DNA of 64,000 nucleotides. Origin: Liolophura sinensis (lineage: Eukaryota; Mollusca; Polyplacophora; Chitonida; Chitonidae). Positions 22,795 through 35,095 of the stretch are shown here, piece after piece. The translations under genes and the position numbers were made by a program. A model generated the notes under the pieces. It was not told the DNA's origin, searched no databases, and saw nothing but the letters and a program-made list of their open reading frames with translations. The number at the start of each line of letters is the position of its first letter. Position 1 is the first letter of the stretch. Where the stretch lies: the NCBI RefSeq assembly GCF_032854445.1, contig NC_088305.1, positions 1,867,001-1,931,000 on the forward strand, given 5' to 3'.

Positions 22795-23748
22795 TAGCCA
22801 GTTTATATGCACAGTTCAGTTGTACAGACATAAGGTAGAAGTCATAAAAGTAGCTAGTATATTTGCACAGTTCAGTTGTGCAGACAAACAGTAGAAGGCT
22901 GAGCAAGTGGCCAGTTTATATACACAGTTCAGTTGTACAGACATAAGCTGGAAGTCATAAAAGTAGCTAGTATATATGCACAGTTCAGTTGTGCAGACAA
23001 ACAGTAGAAGGCTGAGCAAGTAGCCAGTTTATATACACAGTTCAGTTGTACAGACATAAGCTGGAAGTCATAAAAGTAGCTAGCATATATGCACAGTTCA
23101 GTTGTGCAGACAAACAGTAGAAGGCTGAGCAAGTAGCCAGTTTATATGCACAGTTCAGTTGTACAGATATAAGCTGGAAGTCATAAAAGTAGCTAGCATA
23201 TATGCACAGTTCAGTTGTGCAGACAAACAGTAGAAGTCATAAAAGTAGCTAGTATATATGCACAGTTCAGTTGTGCAGACAAACAGTAGAAGGCTGAGCA
23301 AGTAGCTAGTTTGTATACACAGTTCAGTTGTACAGACATAAGGTAGAAGTCATAAAAGTAGCTAGTATATATGCACAGTTCAGTTGTGCAGACAAACAAT
23401 AGAAGGCTGAGCAAGTAGCTAGTTTGTATACACAGTTCAGTTGTACAGACATAAGGTAGAAGTCATAAAAGTAGCTAGTATATATGCACAGTTCAGTTGT
23501 GCAGACAAACAGTAGAAGGCTGAGCAAGTAGCTAGTTTGTATACACAGTTCAGTTGTACAGACATAAGGTAGAAGTCGTAAAAGTAGCTAGTATATATGC
23601 ACAGTTCAGTTGTGCAGACAAACAGTAGAAGGCTGAGCAAGTAGCTAGTTTGTATACACAGTTCAGTTTTACAGACAAACAGTAGAGGCTGAGCAAGTAG
23701 CTAGTTTGTATACACAGTTCAGTTGTGCAGACAAACAGTAGAATTGTG
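22795..23748 (+). repeat. 113-bp minisatellite built of two ~56-bp half-units
   Basis: About eight copies. Each 113-bp unit has two related halves that both contain 'cacagttcagttgt': one continues 'gcagacaaacagtagaaggc', the other 'acagacataaggtagaagtc'. This shows an ancestral ~56-bp repeat that diverged and was re-amplified as a dimer. The recurring 67-codon minus-strand frames are by-products. Confidence 0.9.
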
Positions 23749-23799
23749 AGCAGGGTTAGATTAAAGAATGGTATAATAGTGGATGGCTAGCCAATGGCT

Positions 23800-23988
23800 A
23801 TTAGAGCAATCAGCATGGAAGATTGTAGGGCTGTGTAGACTGATAAAATGACACTTTTTGTAAAACCCTGAAATTCGCCTTTTCCACCAATGTAGTTTTG
23901 TCTCCAGCATCAAATTATAGATATGCATAAATTGCACTGAAAGTTGCTCTTTCATGTGTGAAAAGGTTTTGGAATTAGGGTATATGTA
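23800..23988 (-). mobile_element. MITE-like element, family B1
   Basis: Reverse copy: 'tgtgtagactgataaaatga', 'accctgaaattcgccttttc', 'gaaaaggttttggaattagg' and 'gtat' at the right end. It matches 4479-4690 backwards. Confidence 0.5.
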
Positions 23989-25282
23989 TTTATAAGTGTG
24001 TATAATGCACTGTCCCCAGGGCCAATTATCTGTCTTTATAGTCATTTGTCTGGTCTACCTAGGTCTAAGCCTCAAAATATTTTACCGCACTTAAATTGTG
24101 ACTCACTGGTGGAATTTTTACTTGAATACTAAGGTTTGGTTGGTCAATACTTCTGTTGCAAGTTAAATCGAAAAACATTTAAATTCTAATTTAATTTCTG
24201 GTATAAAACCAGAATGAAGCTGAGTAATAAAGTCTGTACATCTTTAACATAAGCCTAACACGTCTTGGCACCCCTGATTCTTGAGGTCAGGTCATTTTCT
24301 AGACGAGTAATTGTAAAATATGGGAAGCACTAGGATTTTGGATAGGTTTGTTTTGGAAATGGATAACAGCTTTCTCGTTGGGTTTATGATAAATTGTATC
24401 TCGTAATAGATGACACCAGTGGTCCTGGGTGTATGACTGTCTCAAGAGGCTATTATGCCTGACAGGTGAGCTTGTTGCGGAGTTATTGGAGGCCTGGTTC
24501 ATTGCAGTGGAGTAAAACGGTCAGTTACGCCGCGTGCACAATAGCAGACGTGTTTGGGAGCTCTCTGTCTGGGGTTAGTTTTTACGGCTGCTTAGCAACA
24601 CTCAGTGGCAGAATTGTATGGAAGGACCTGTAACAAACAGTGCATTATGTGTGTTTAAAGAAAGTCAACAAAAATACGAGCTTGTCTGCTGTATTTTGAT
24701 TAAAGCTGTCCTTTATCTCTCATCCTTCCAGAATTACACCTGAACATGATACAAAAAAAAAAAAAATTATGTCTTGGCGTCTATTCCCGAATAATTTATC
24801 AGTCAGACAGACCTTGGAAGGAGCATTAACTTTTCTCCCAGGCCATGTACAACAGTTTTTTAGGTATATTTATAGTATGCAAGTTTTAAGCGAATTAGTG
24901 AAAGCCAACCATTCATTACATGTAAATTGCACATGCTGTTCCGGGAATGGTAAAGGGATTATAATTAACAACCAAAGTATATTCTGGTTTTCTTTATGTT
25001 GCCTTTATCTACAGACCACAGCAGTTACTCACATCTCTTCAAGGCCATAAATCTGTTTTCTCTTTGGAGGAATTTTTTTTTATGATATTTCATTTTAAGA
25101 AAAAAACTTTCCTATTGACCTAGGTCATTAATAAAAATATGTCTGTTGAAGGTAGCCCAACCGATCCACAAAAAATGGACCTTATTCATTTTTCTTTCTC
25201 TTTTAATTTTAATATATTTAAACTCACATTCATTAGTCAAAGTGAGAGCAAAAACTTTCTTTACCAATTGACCCTATTTTTT
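23989..25282. other. No gene seen
   Basis: Intron-like. The 93-codon frame beginning ATG at 24769 was examined; it follows a poly-A run, has no recognisable domain and no good donor at its end, so it is not called. Confidence 0.35.
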
Positions 25283-26345
25283 TCTCAATGGGTTGTGCAA
25301 CCACTCGTGAAGCATTGCAGACCTTGGCCACTGTTGTTCAGGTGTATGTCTGTCCATTTTCTTGTTAAAACTATCTCCTGAGCAGTGTTCCCTAAGTTGA
25401 CTGAACTCATACCACACTTTATAGTCCATTTTGCACGAGGAAGAACCGTGTGGATTCTAATGAAATCTCTTGACATTTGTTGATCAATTAGCACACAGAA
25501 CATGCAAGTTGTAAATGTAGGCATGTAGACAGATGCTACAGTATTTATGTGTAGTTTTGGTATGCCATGAACAATTGTTAGTCTGTCTGGCCATCTCTCA
25601 ATTTGTCCATCTGTCCATCTGTCTGTTTGTCCATCTGTCTGTCTGTCCATGCATCTGTGTGTGTGTGTCCATCTGACAGTTTGTCTGTCTGTCTGTTTGT
25701 CCATCTGCCTGTCTGTCCATCTATATGTCAATTTGTCCGTCTGTCTTTTTGGCCATCTGCCTATCTGTCTGTCTGTCCGTCTGTCAATTTGTCCATCTGT
25801 CTGTTTGTCCATCTTTCTGTTCATCCATCTGTCTGTTTGTCCATCTGCCTGTTTGTCCATCTGTCTATCTGTCCGTTTGTCCATCACTACTACCTCAGTT
25901 GGCACCAGTTGAATTCCACACATACTGTTTGTAACAAGGAAAAACCCTTTTGATTTTCTTTTGATTGTCGTATCCATTTCCTGTCCATCAGTCTTTTTTT
26001 TTTTTTTTTGTAAATGTGAACATTTGAACCATTGGATCCATTTCCTTGTGAACACTATCTCATGAACAGTTAAGATGTCACACTTATACACGGAGTCAAA
26101 ATGTAGAACCACTTATGGCGTTCAGAGACTGATTCTTTTTCAAGGTTATTGGGTCATTAAAATAAATTTTATGAAAAGCATATGGACATGAATTCTCTTG
26201 AAATTTGTGACCACAGGCATGTCAATGAAACCTATTAAATTTGAATGGCCTAATTGCAACCAACTAAAACTGATCTGTCCATCTATATGCCTCTTGAACA
26301 GTTTAACACATCCTCTCCAGCTTGCAACATGTCATATCACTTGTC
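25283..26345. repeat. Degenerate repeat region around a (GTCTGTCC/CATCT)n array
   Basis: Three spaced, diverged segments share the theme 'ctgtccatttncttgt..acactatctc.tgaacag' (about 25347-25385, 26035-26070 and 26274-26305). A 12-16 bp CTGTCCATCTGT array sits between the first two (25578-25888). This looks like an old non-coding repeat whose tetranucleotide core expanded. The Asp/Arg/Gln-rich minus-strand frame across it (25285-26112) is a repeat artefact. Confidence 0.5.
25578..25888 (+). repeat. CTGT/CCATCTGT low-complexity array
   Basis: Irregular 12- and 16-bp units made of 'tctgtctgtttgtccatctg' and its permutations, with about twenty units. Open in all plus frames because it lacks T-A-A/G contexts. 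Confidence 0.9.
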
Positions 26346-27139
26346 AAAACCATATCGATTTTCAGTGACCTGCTCATTAGACTTATATAAAACTAAATAC
26401 AATCATTATTACTGAAGTAATTGAGGATACACACCCAAACCTTCCTGTGAAATGAAAGAAGTATTTGGCGTATTACCCATAAGAAATTTTTTTTCGTGTT
26501 AAAATGTTTTCAAAGTTCTAAATTCCATTGAACAAAATCTACTGAACGCACCTGTGTGAAAACTGCAGGGATTTTTTACATGTCCATATTAAGGCAGAGG
26601 GATTTTGATTTTGTTGTATGTTATTTTGTAAGGCGTCAAATTCATTATGTCAGATAGACTCGTGTTAATGTGCCAGCCCTATATATTTACAGAAAGTTCG
26701 AGTTGAGAATCCAAGGTGGATTTCGCATTATAAGAACTGGATCACAGTTGAGATTAAAGTTCTAAAAATAGTACAATTAAGAGGTTATTATGTATATGAT
26801 ACATTTTCCTCTTTCTCATCTGTAGTATCTGCAAATCCATGTTAATTAATAGGTCAAGGCTAAAGGCACGGTACACGGTGCTGGAATGCTGTACAAGTAT
26901 TAAAGCCTGCTAATAGTGTGCCAGTGGCATACCTTCAGCCTGATCTCTGTTGCACAAATTAAGCTGTCCCGGACTTATCCGATTGTACGTGTAAATACAA
27001 GTACGTTGGATTTTCCCTGCATGTTACAGTCAGGTGTGTAGCTTACCCTCAGCCTACAAAACAAGGCCATGGATCGCCATGGAATATTGTCACTAAGGTG
27101 ACATCTATGTTTGTATTGTGTTCTACGGGCGAGCCTGAA
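26346..27139. other. No gene seen
   Basis: Intron-like sequence; nothing recognisable. Confidence 0.3.
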
Positions 27140-27360
27140 ATAAAAAAAAAACAAAACAAAATAAAAAAAGAAAAATCCACCTTTTATTGTCGTGGTGATT
27201 TTCCCCTGTTTTTTATTGTCGTGGTGATTTTCCCCTGTTTTTTATTGTCGTGGTGATTTTCCCCTGTTTTTGAAGGCTTTTCATACATTTCAATTTGTCA
27301 TCAACAAGAAAAATTGCCAAGATTGTTGATATTTTCCTCCATTTAGTTAATTTTCAAGCT
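27140..27360 (-). repeat. Family C repeat with an internal 30-bp triplication
   Basis: Reverse family C copy ('gaaaaatccaccttttattg ... ttagttaattttcaagct'). Within it, 'tattgtcgtggtgattttcc' plus 'cctgtttttt' is present three times (27186-27272). This is a small example of a dispersed element starting a tandem array. Confidence 0.55.
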
Positions 27361-27906
27361 CGGTGGCCAAAAATATTAGCTTGCAGTGATGTATCGCAGG
27401 TAATCACTGCATGCTGGTGATGACTAAATGCAAACTTGGGCGAGCTCAGTGCACACTTATTAAAGGAAATGTTAGCTTATTGCAAGATAGTGCAAGCTTA
27501 AATATGAGGCTAGAAAAGTGAAATACACACACAAACCTTTATTTCCATGTATATATACAACACAAATGCTCCCAGTAAAAAGGTGATCACTGACTATACA
27601 TACTGTAATACACCATGGAGAATTTCACACTTAATTTACTCAACTGAGGCATATTTTAACAGGATAAAAATTTCCATATTTTTTTTTTATAAAAACATGG
27701 ATATTCTGTAATGATCTATTCAACATGAGTTGACTTGTAACTTTCTTGCTTTATTTTTTGGCCAAATGATTTCAAACCAAATAACCGATTTTCGAGCTCT
27801 GATTATGGTTGTTTTATGGCCTTGTTACTGAGGTGAGTTTTCTGTAGTCTTTCTTTTCTAAAATTCCTTTTAAAGGCTTAGTCAGGTGAAATCACGAGAT
27901 CAAAGC
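27361..27906. other. No gene seen
   Basis: AT-rich intron-like sequence. Confidence 0.3.
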
Positions 27907-28070
27907 TGTGTGGTAAAGGTATCTCATCTTGAATAAAATGTTGAATAAAAATACCTACATGCCTGTAGGTTTCTGATATCTGAAACTTGTGTGGTAAAGG
28001 TATCTCATCTTGAATAAAATGTTGAATAAAAATACCTACATGCCCGTAGGTTTCTGATATCTGAAACTTG
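27907..28070 (+). repeat. ~81-bp tandem duplication with a hairpin core
   Basis: Two near-identical copies start 'tgtgtggtaaaggtatctca'. Each contains 'cctacatgcctgtagg', an almost perfect inverted repeat. One base differs in the second hairpin (gcccgtagg). Confidence 0.85.
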
Positions 28071-28327
28071 TGTTTGAGACATTTTAAATTTTAAATCGCC
28101 AGGAGTGACCCTCATTCTCAAGTATGGAGTTAGGCAGAAACCTTTTTAAGTTAAGCGGCTGAACATCATGCTGAGCTTAAGTGAGACCCCTTAGTATCCG
28201 TTTCTGGTTATAAGCAGGCTGGTTTTAGTTCAGACAGGTGTCTACAGGGATGTCCAGTCAGTGTACTGAGAGCTACATGTACCAGTACACGTTGTGATTT
28301 ATTCTTTAACATATACCACCATTCACT

Positions 28328-28470
28328 GTTTTATTTATTTGATTGTTGCCTAATGCCGTACTCCACAAGTTTGCATTATGGGCGCTTTTAGTATGGATGG
28401 ATGAAAACAAAGTGCCTGGGCAGAGTGAACCCCCGATCTTTGGTCAGCTACTGACCAACTTCCCCACTTA
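28328..28470 (-). mobile_element. SINE fragment sharing the SINE-1 tail
   Basis: Starts 'ttttatttatttgattg' and 'cctaatgccgtactcca', the reverse of a SINE-1-type tail. The body ('gaacccccgatctttggtca', 'ccaacttccccacttaagac') differs from SINE-1 and resembles 38205-38260. It is probably a second SINE family with a common 3' end. Confidence 0.5.
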
Positions 28471-28534
28471 AGACTTACAATATGCATGCCATATTAATGG
28501 GCGGCAAATGACCTTCAACAGACTAACTGCACAC

Positions 28535-28655
28535 ACAAACAGCCACATGAGTGTCAGCGGGAAGTGATTCACACCAATTCATGCTGCACAAACAGCCACA
28601 TGAGTGTCAGCGGGAAGTGATTCACACCAATTCATGCTGCACAAACAGCCACAGG
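28535..28655 (+). repeat. 53-bp tandem repeat, 2.3 copies
   Basis: 'acaaacagccacatgagtgt', 'cagcgggaagtgattcacac' and 'caattcatgctgc' are repeated from 28535 and 28588, with a partial third start at 28641. Confidence 0.9.
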
Positions 28656-28699
28656 AGTGCCCTCTTTTCAGTGAAATTTATGTATACAGGTAGTGTTAA

Positions 28700-28858
28700 A
28701 ATGATGCCAAAATAGATTTGTTTGTGTCACTAAAGATGCAAGTTTCATAAAACTGTGCTGATTATTTCACTACCCCCTGCAGTTCTCTCAGTGTTTCAAA
28801 ATATTGGCTGCAGAGGTGACTGAAAATGTTGAAGAATTAGGGTAAAGTAGATGGTTGG
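28700..28858 (+). mobile_element. MITE-like element, family B2
   Basis: Contains 'gatttgtttgtgtcactaaa', 'gtttcaaaatattggctgca' and the terminus 'gttgaagaattagggtaaa'. It is colinear with 35096-35240 and 61390-61540. Confidence 0.5.
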
Positions 28859-29571
28859 TAAAACCACTGACCTTCAGCTTGTATGTATGACCTGTCCCGT
28901 GAAAAAAGTATAGCATAAAGCACCAATCCATTAAAAACTGTATCTTCATATCCTTTGACAAAGCATAAATGACACTGGAACTTTAGTGGATCTGATGTTC
29001 AAATATTTAAGCATAAATAATGTTTTTATCTGTGGCAGTTTAAAAGTGAATAAGACAGTAGTATTTAGTAAAACATTGCAAAAGTATGCTGTATTTAAAT
29101 AAGTATTCGGTTGTAGATATGTGTTTGCATTTGGACCTTTCAAGGGAGGTAATGGTTACACATCTGGCTGGAAACAAGATATTACACAGTAGCCTCCCTT
29201 GCCACCAAATTGAGCTGAATACATAAACATGAGAAGTCTTCTTTTGACAACTTACAACTTCACTTCAACTATAATTTTTTTTTACATCGTACATGAACAG
29301 AAACACTTTATCATTAATTCAAAAAAAAAAAAAGAAAGAAATATATTAGATTTCTACCACCTCCCAACCAAATTCTGGGAATCGATCTCGGTGTGTGGGG
29401 AGTCTGTGAGATAATGGGAAAAGTGTATTTGATGCAAATATAGTGTCAGTCCATCATCAGTTATGATATGAATTTTCTCGTGAAGTAGAGCCTTCTCAAT
29501 CATTGCATCACTTGATACAGACATCAGTTTTTACACTCTTGTCTTCCGGCTCATTCCACTGATAAGATGGA
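28859..29571. other. No gene seen
   Basis: Intron-like sequence with poly-A runs; nothing recognisable. Confidence 0.3.
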
Positions 29572-32500
29572 GGTGTATGATATTGACATCTGGGACTAGT
29601 ATAATGGTTCTAATATTACAGTCCACTCCACACATACATGTATCGGTGCCATGGTCACTTAAGTATTGCAGGTGGATTAAATGACATCTGGGACTAGTAC
29701 AATGGTTCTAATATCACAGTCCACTCCACACATGTCGGTGTAATGGCCACTTAAGTATTACAGGTGTAGGTGTGTGATAGTGACATCTGGGACTAGTACA
29801 ATGGTTCTAATATTACAGTCCACTCCACACATGTCGCTGCCAAGGCCAGTTAAGTATTACAGGTGGATATGTATGTTAGTGACATCTGGGACTAGTATAA
29901 TGGTTCTAATATTACAGTCCACTCCACACATGTCGGTGCCAAGGCCACTTAAGTATTACAGGTGTAGGTGTGTGATAGTGACATCTGGGACTAGTACAAT
30001 GGTTCTAATATCACAGTCCACTCCACACATGTCGGTGTAATGGCCACTTAAGTATTACAGGTGTAGGTGTGTGATAGTGACATCTGGGACTAGTACAATG
30101 GTTCTAATATTACAGTCCACTCCACACATGTCGCTGCCAAGGCCACTTAAGTATTACAGGTGGATGTGTATGTTAGTGACATCTGGGACTAGTATAATGG
30201 CTCTAATATTACAGTCCACTCCACACATGTCGGTACCAGGGCCACTTAAGTATTACAGGTGGATATGTATGTTAGTGACATCTGGGACTAGTATAATGGT
30301 TCTAATATTACAGTCCACTCCACACATGTCGCTGCCATGGTCACTTAAGTATTGCAGGTGGATTAAATGACATTTGGGACTAGTACAATGGCTCTAATAT
30401 TACAGTCCACTCCACACATGTCGGTACCAAGGCCACTTAAGTATTACAGGTGGATATGTATGTTTGTGACATCTGGGACTAGTACAATGGTTCTAATATT
30501 ACAGTCCACTCCACACATGTCGCTGCCAAGGCCAGTTAAGTATTACAGGTGGATATGTATGTTAGTGACATCTGGGACTAGTATAATGGTTCTAATATTA
30601 CAGTCCACTCCACACATGTCGCTGCCAAGGCCAGTTAAGTATTACAGGTGGATATGTATGTTAGTGACATCTGGGACTAGTACAATGGTTCTAATATTAC
30701 AGTCCACTCCACACATGTCGCTGCCAAGGCCAGTTAAGTATTGCAGGTGGATTAAATGACATTTGGGACTAGTACAATGGCTCTAATATTACAGTCCACT
30801 CCACACATGTCGGTACCAAGGCCACTTAAGTATTACAGGTGGATATGTATGTTTGTGACATCTGGGACTAGTATAATGGTTCTAATATTACAGTCCACTC
30901 CACACATGTCGGTGCCAAGGCCACTTAAGTATTACAGGTGTAGGTGTGTGATAGAGACATCTGGGACTAGTATAATGGTTCTAATATTACAGTCCAATCC
31001 ATACATGTCGCTGCCAAGGCCAGTTAAGTATTACAGGTGTAGGTGTGTGATAGAGACATCTGGGACTAGTACAATGGTTCTAATATTACAGTCCAATCCA
31101 TACATGTCGCTGCCAAGGCCAGTTAAGTATTACAGGTGGATATGTATGTTAGTGACATCTGGGACTAGTATAATGGTTCTAATATTACAGTCCATTCCAC
31201 ACATGTCGGTGCCAAGGCCACTTAAGTATTACAGGTGTAGGTGTGTGATAGTGACATCTGGGACTAGTATAATGGTTCTAATATTACAGTCCACTCCACA
31301 CATGTCGGTGCCAAGGCCACTTAAGTATTACAGGTGTAGGTGTGTGATAGTGACATCTGGGACTAGTACAATGGTTCTAATGTTACAGTCCACTCCACTC
31401 ATGTCGGTGCCATGGTCACTTAAGTATTGCAGGTGGATTAAATGACATCTGGGACTAGTACAATGGTTCTAATATCACAGTCCACTCCACACATGTCGGT
31501 GTAATGGCCACTTAAGTATTACAGGTGTAGGTGTGTGATAGTGACATCTGGGACTAGTATAATGGTTCTAATATTACAGTCCACTCCACACATACATGTA
31601 TCGGTGCCATGGTCACTTAAGTATTACAGGTGGATTAAATGACATCTGGGACTAGTACAATGGTTCTAATATCACAGTCCACTCCACACATGTCGGTGTA
31701 ATGGCCACTTAAGTATTACAGGTGTAGGTGTGTGATAGTGACATCTGGGACTAGTATAATGGTTCTAATATCACAGTCCACTCCACACATGTCGGTGTAA
31801 TGGCCACTTAAGTATTACAGGTGGATATGTATGTTAGTGACATCTGGGACTAGTATAATGGTTCTAATATTACAGTCCACTCCACACATACATGTATCGG
31901 TGCCATGGTCACTTAAGTATTGCAGGTGGATTAAATGACATCTGGGACTAGTATAATGGTTCTAATATCACAGTCCACTCCACACATGTCGGTGTAATGG
32001 CCACTTAAGTATTACAGGTGTAGCTGTGTGATAGTGACATCTGGGACTAGTATAATGGTTCTAATATTACAGTCCACTCCACACATGTCGCTGCCAAGGC
32101 CAGTTAAGTATTACAGGTGGATATGTATGTTAGTGACATCTGGGACTAGTATAATGGTTCTAATATTACAGTCCACTCCACACATGTCGCTGCCAAGGCC
32201 AGTTAAGTATTACAGGTGGATATGTATGTTAGTGACATCTGGGACTAGTATAATGGTTCTAATATTACAGTCCACTCCACACATGTCGCTGCCAAGGCCA
32301 GTTAAGTATTACAGGTGGATATGTATGTTAGTGACATCTGGGACTAATATAATGGTTCTAATATTACAGTCCAATCCATACATGTCGCTGCCAAGGCCAG
32401 TTAAGTATTACAGGTGTAGGTGTGTGATAGAGACATCTGGGACTAGTACAATGGTTCTAATATTACAGTCCAATCCATACATGTCGCTGCCAAGGCCAGT

Positions 32501-34088
32501 TAAGTATTACAGGTGGATATGTATGTTAGTGACATCTGGGACTAGTATAATGGTTCTAATATTACAGTCCATTCCACACATGTCGGTGCCAAGGCCACTT
32601 AAGTATTACAGGTGTAGGTGTGTGATAGTGACATCTGGGACTAGTATAATGGTTCTAATATTACAGTCCACTCCACACATGTCGGTGCCAAGGCCACTTA
32701 AGTATTACAAGTGTAGGTGTGTGATAGTGACATCTGGGACTAGTACAATGGTTCTAATGTTACAGTCCACTCCACTCATGTCGGTGCCATGGTCACTTAA
32801 GTATTGCAGGTGGATTAAATGACATCTGGGACTAGTACAATGTTTCTAATATCACAGTCCACTCCACACATGTCGGTGTAATGGCCACTTAAGTATTACA
32901 GGTGTAGGTGTGTGATAGTGACATCTGGGACTAGTATAATGGTTCTAATATTACAGTCCACTCCACACATACATGTATCGGTGCCATGGTCACTTAAGTA
33001 TTACAGGTGGATTAAATGACATCTGGGACTAGTACAATGGTTCTAATATCACAGTCCACTCCACACATGTCGGTGTAATGGCCACTTAAGTATTACAGGT
33101 GTAGGTGTGTGATAGTGACATCTGGGACTAGTATAATGGTTCTAATATCACAGTCCACTCCACACATGTCGGTGTAATGGCCACTTAAGTATTACAGGTG
33201 GATATGTATGTTAGTGACATCTGGGACTAGTATAATGGTTCTAATATTACAGTCCACTCCACACATACATGTATCGGTGCCATGGTCACTTAAGTATTGC
33301 AGGTGGATTAAATGACATCTGGGACTAGTATAATGGTTCTAATATCACAGTCCACTCCACACATGTCGGTGTAATGGCCACTTAAGTATTACAGGTGTAG
33401 CTGTGTGATAGTGACATCTGGGACTAGTATAATGGTTCTAATATTACAGTCCACTCCACACATGTCGCTGCCAAGGCCAGTTAAGTATTACAGGTGGATA
33501 TGTATGTTAGTGACATCTGGGACTAGTATAATGGTTCTAATATTACAGTCCACTCCACACATGTCGCTGCCAAGGCCAGTTAAGTATTACAGGTGGATAT
33601 GTATGTTAGTGACATCTGGGACTAGTATAATGGTTCTAATATTACAGTCCACTCCACACATGTCGCTGCCAAGGCCAGTTAAGTATTACAGGTGGATATG
33701 TATGTTAGTGACATCTGGGATTAGTATAATGGTTCTAATATTACAGTCCACTCCACACATGTCGGTACCAAGGCCACTTAAGTATTACAGGTGTAGGTGT
33801 GTGATAGTGACATCTGGGACTAGTACAATGGTTCTAATATTACAGTCCATTCCATACATGTCGCTGCCAAGGCCAGTTAAGTATTACAGGTGGATATGTA
33901 TGTTAGTGACATCTGGGACTAGTATAATGGTTCTAATATTACAGTCCACTCCACACATGTCGGTGTCAAGGCCACTTAAGTATTACAGGTGTAGGTGTGT
34001 GATAGTGACATCTGGGACTAGTACAATGGTTCTAATATTACAGTCCAATCCATACATATCGGTGCCAAGGCCACTTAAGTATTGTGCC
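29572..34088 (+). repeat. 99-bp minisatellite (~46 copies) with a 1,377-bp higher-order repeat
   Basis: Monomers of 99 bp, with shorter variants of about 93-96 bp, contain 'gacatctgggactagtataa', 'tggttctaatattacagtcc', 'actccacacatgtcg' and 'taagtattacagg'. Features spaced exactly 1,377 bp apart (for example the six-base-longer 'catacatgtatcgg' variant at 31591 and 32968, and again at 31887 and 33264) show that a block of about 14 monomers was duplicated in tandem, with very few differences. Because most monomers are 33 codons long and stop-free, frames of 88-264 codons are open; they break wherever a 'ggattaaatgac' variant occurs. I do not call a protein. Confidence 0.93.
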
Positions 34089-34234
34089 GAGTATCAATGA
34101 ACTAAATGCAATAATAAATAAATAAATAAACAAATAATTTACAGAATTATTTTGTCAGAGTTCTGGACATTTGGATGGAGCAAAGGATCAATAATTTATG
34201 TGTGCAGGTATAGCACTGTTTCCGTGACTCAGTT
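34089..34234. repeat. AAATAAATA tail closing the 99-bp array
   Basis: The last monomer runs into 'gcaataataaataaataaat', which resembles the A-rich tail of SINE elements here. The array may therefore have started at a SINE 3' end, but the monomer itself could not be matched to a SINE segment. Confidence 0.4.
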
Positions 34235-34480
34235 GTACATCCTGCCTGATTCTGAGATTTCCATTCGTGTTAGAAAACTGTTTTGAATGAATGATTATGG
34301 CTTAACTCCACATCACCAGTATTTCAGCCATATTATGACGAGGAAAACTATTTTGAAGTTTGGAAGTTAAGAGCAAGGTTTGTTACTAAAAATATTGTAA
34401 GCCTCAGCTCCAGCACTATAAATATACTTTGATATTTATTTCCACACAAAAATGTTTTGTTTTTTTTTTATCAAAGTTTT
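34235..34480 (+). repeat. Family A repeat interrupted by a reversed SINE-like tail
   Basis: Family A words ('cctgattctgagatttccat', 'gttagaaaactgttttgaa' ... 'tttggaagttaagagcaagg', 'aatatactttgatatttatt') are split at about 34283-34347 by 'gaatgaatgattatggctta ... cagccatattatgacgagg'. That insert is the reverse of the tail-like sequence at 6880-6937. After it 'aaaactattttgaag' repeats the interrupted word 'aaaactgttttgaa', which looks like a target-site duplication. Confidence 0.55.
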
Positions 34481-35095
34481 AGGTCATTTATGATATGACA
34501 ATGTACATTTTTCTTCTCCGATAGATTAATTTGGATAGAAAAACAGATTATTACCATTGTTCATACTGGGCTTGTAAAACTAGGCAATCCTTAGAACTGA
34601 CACTAACCGTTTACAGTCCCGAGAGAAGCTTCGAAATTCATGCCTTGTTTTCTCATCAGGCCAGGGTAAGACTTGAAACTGTAATCTGCCATCTAATAAT
34701 AACAGCATTTCAGGACGCTGCCCCACTGATTCCTTGCAAGTTCAACAGGTTGTCAGTAAAGGCTGAGAATAGACAGTCGTTGACTTGGCAATAACATATT
34801 ATTCCCACAGACTAGTCTTAACTAGTTTGGCAAATCCCCAACTAGACAGGCATAGAGAAGTACACGTATATAAAAACAAAAACAAATGTGGAGTCTTTCA
34901 AAGATTTACATGGATTAAGGTGACAGACTTGTTTTATGCAGTGGAAGACTCCTAAAGTATTATGTGTATCAATGTGTGTGCATTTACCCAGGCTAAATAT
35001 CTATATGTATAGCTATTCAGTGAAATACTGTCAACATTTAAACTTTTCAGCCACCGAATTTTTCAGTGGAAGTTATGAATACAATTACGAAGAAA
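34481..35095. other. No gene seen
   Basis: Contains an acceptor/donor-like pair (34617-34665) that I rejected as an exon. No other feature. Confidence 0.3.

Noticed and set aside
22795-23748. CRISPR-like direct repeats
   Set aside because: The sequence between repeats is itself repeated, so there are no unique spacers; the genome is eukaryotic. The same applies to the 59-bp and 113-bp arrays.
24769-25050. 93-codon frame starting at ATG
   Set aside because: Immediately follows a poly-A run; no domain or splice support; length is within chance expectation for this composition.
29774-34100. Series of 88-264-codon frames with 33-residue repeats
   Set aside because: Follow the 99-bp monomer and break at common monomer variants; no start or splice logic.
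34617-34665. 49-base internal exon between 'ccgtttacag' and GTAAGA
   Set aside because: Not a multiple of three, it would enter and leave in different phases and break the phase-0 chain of the other exons; the peptide is uninformative.
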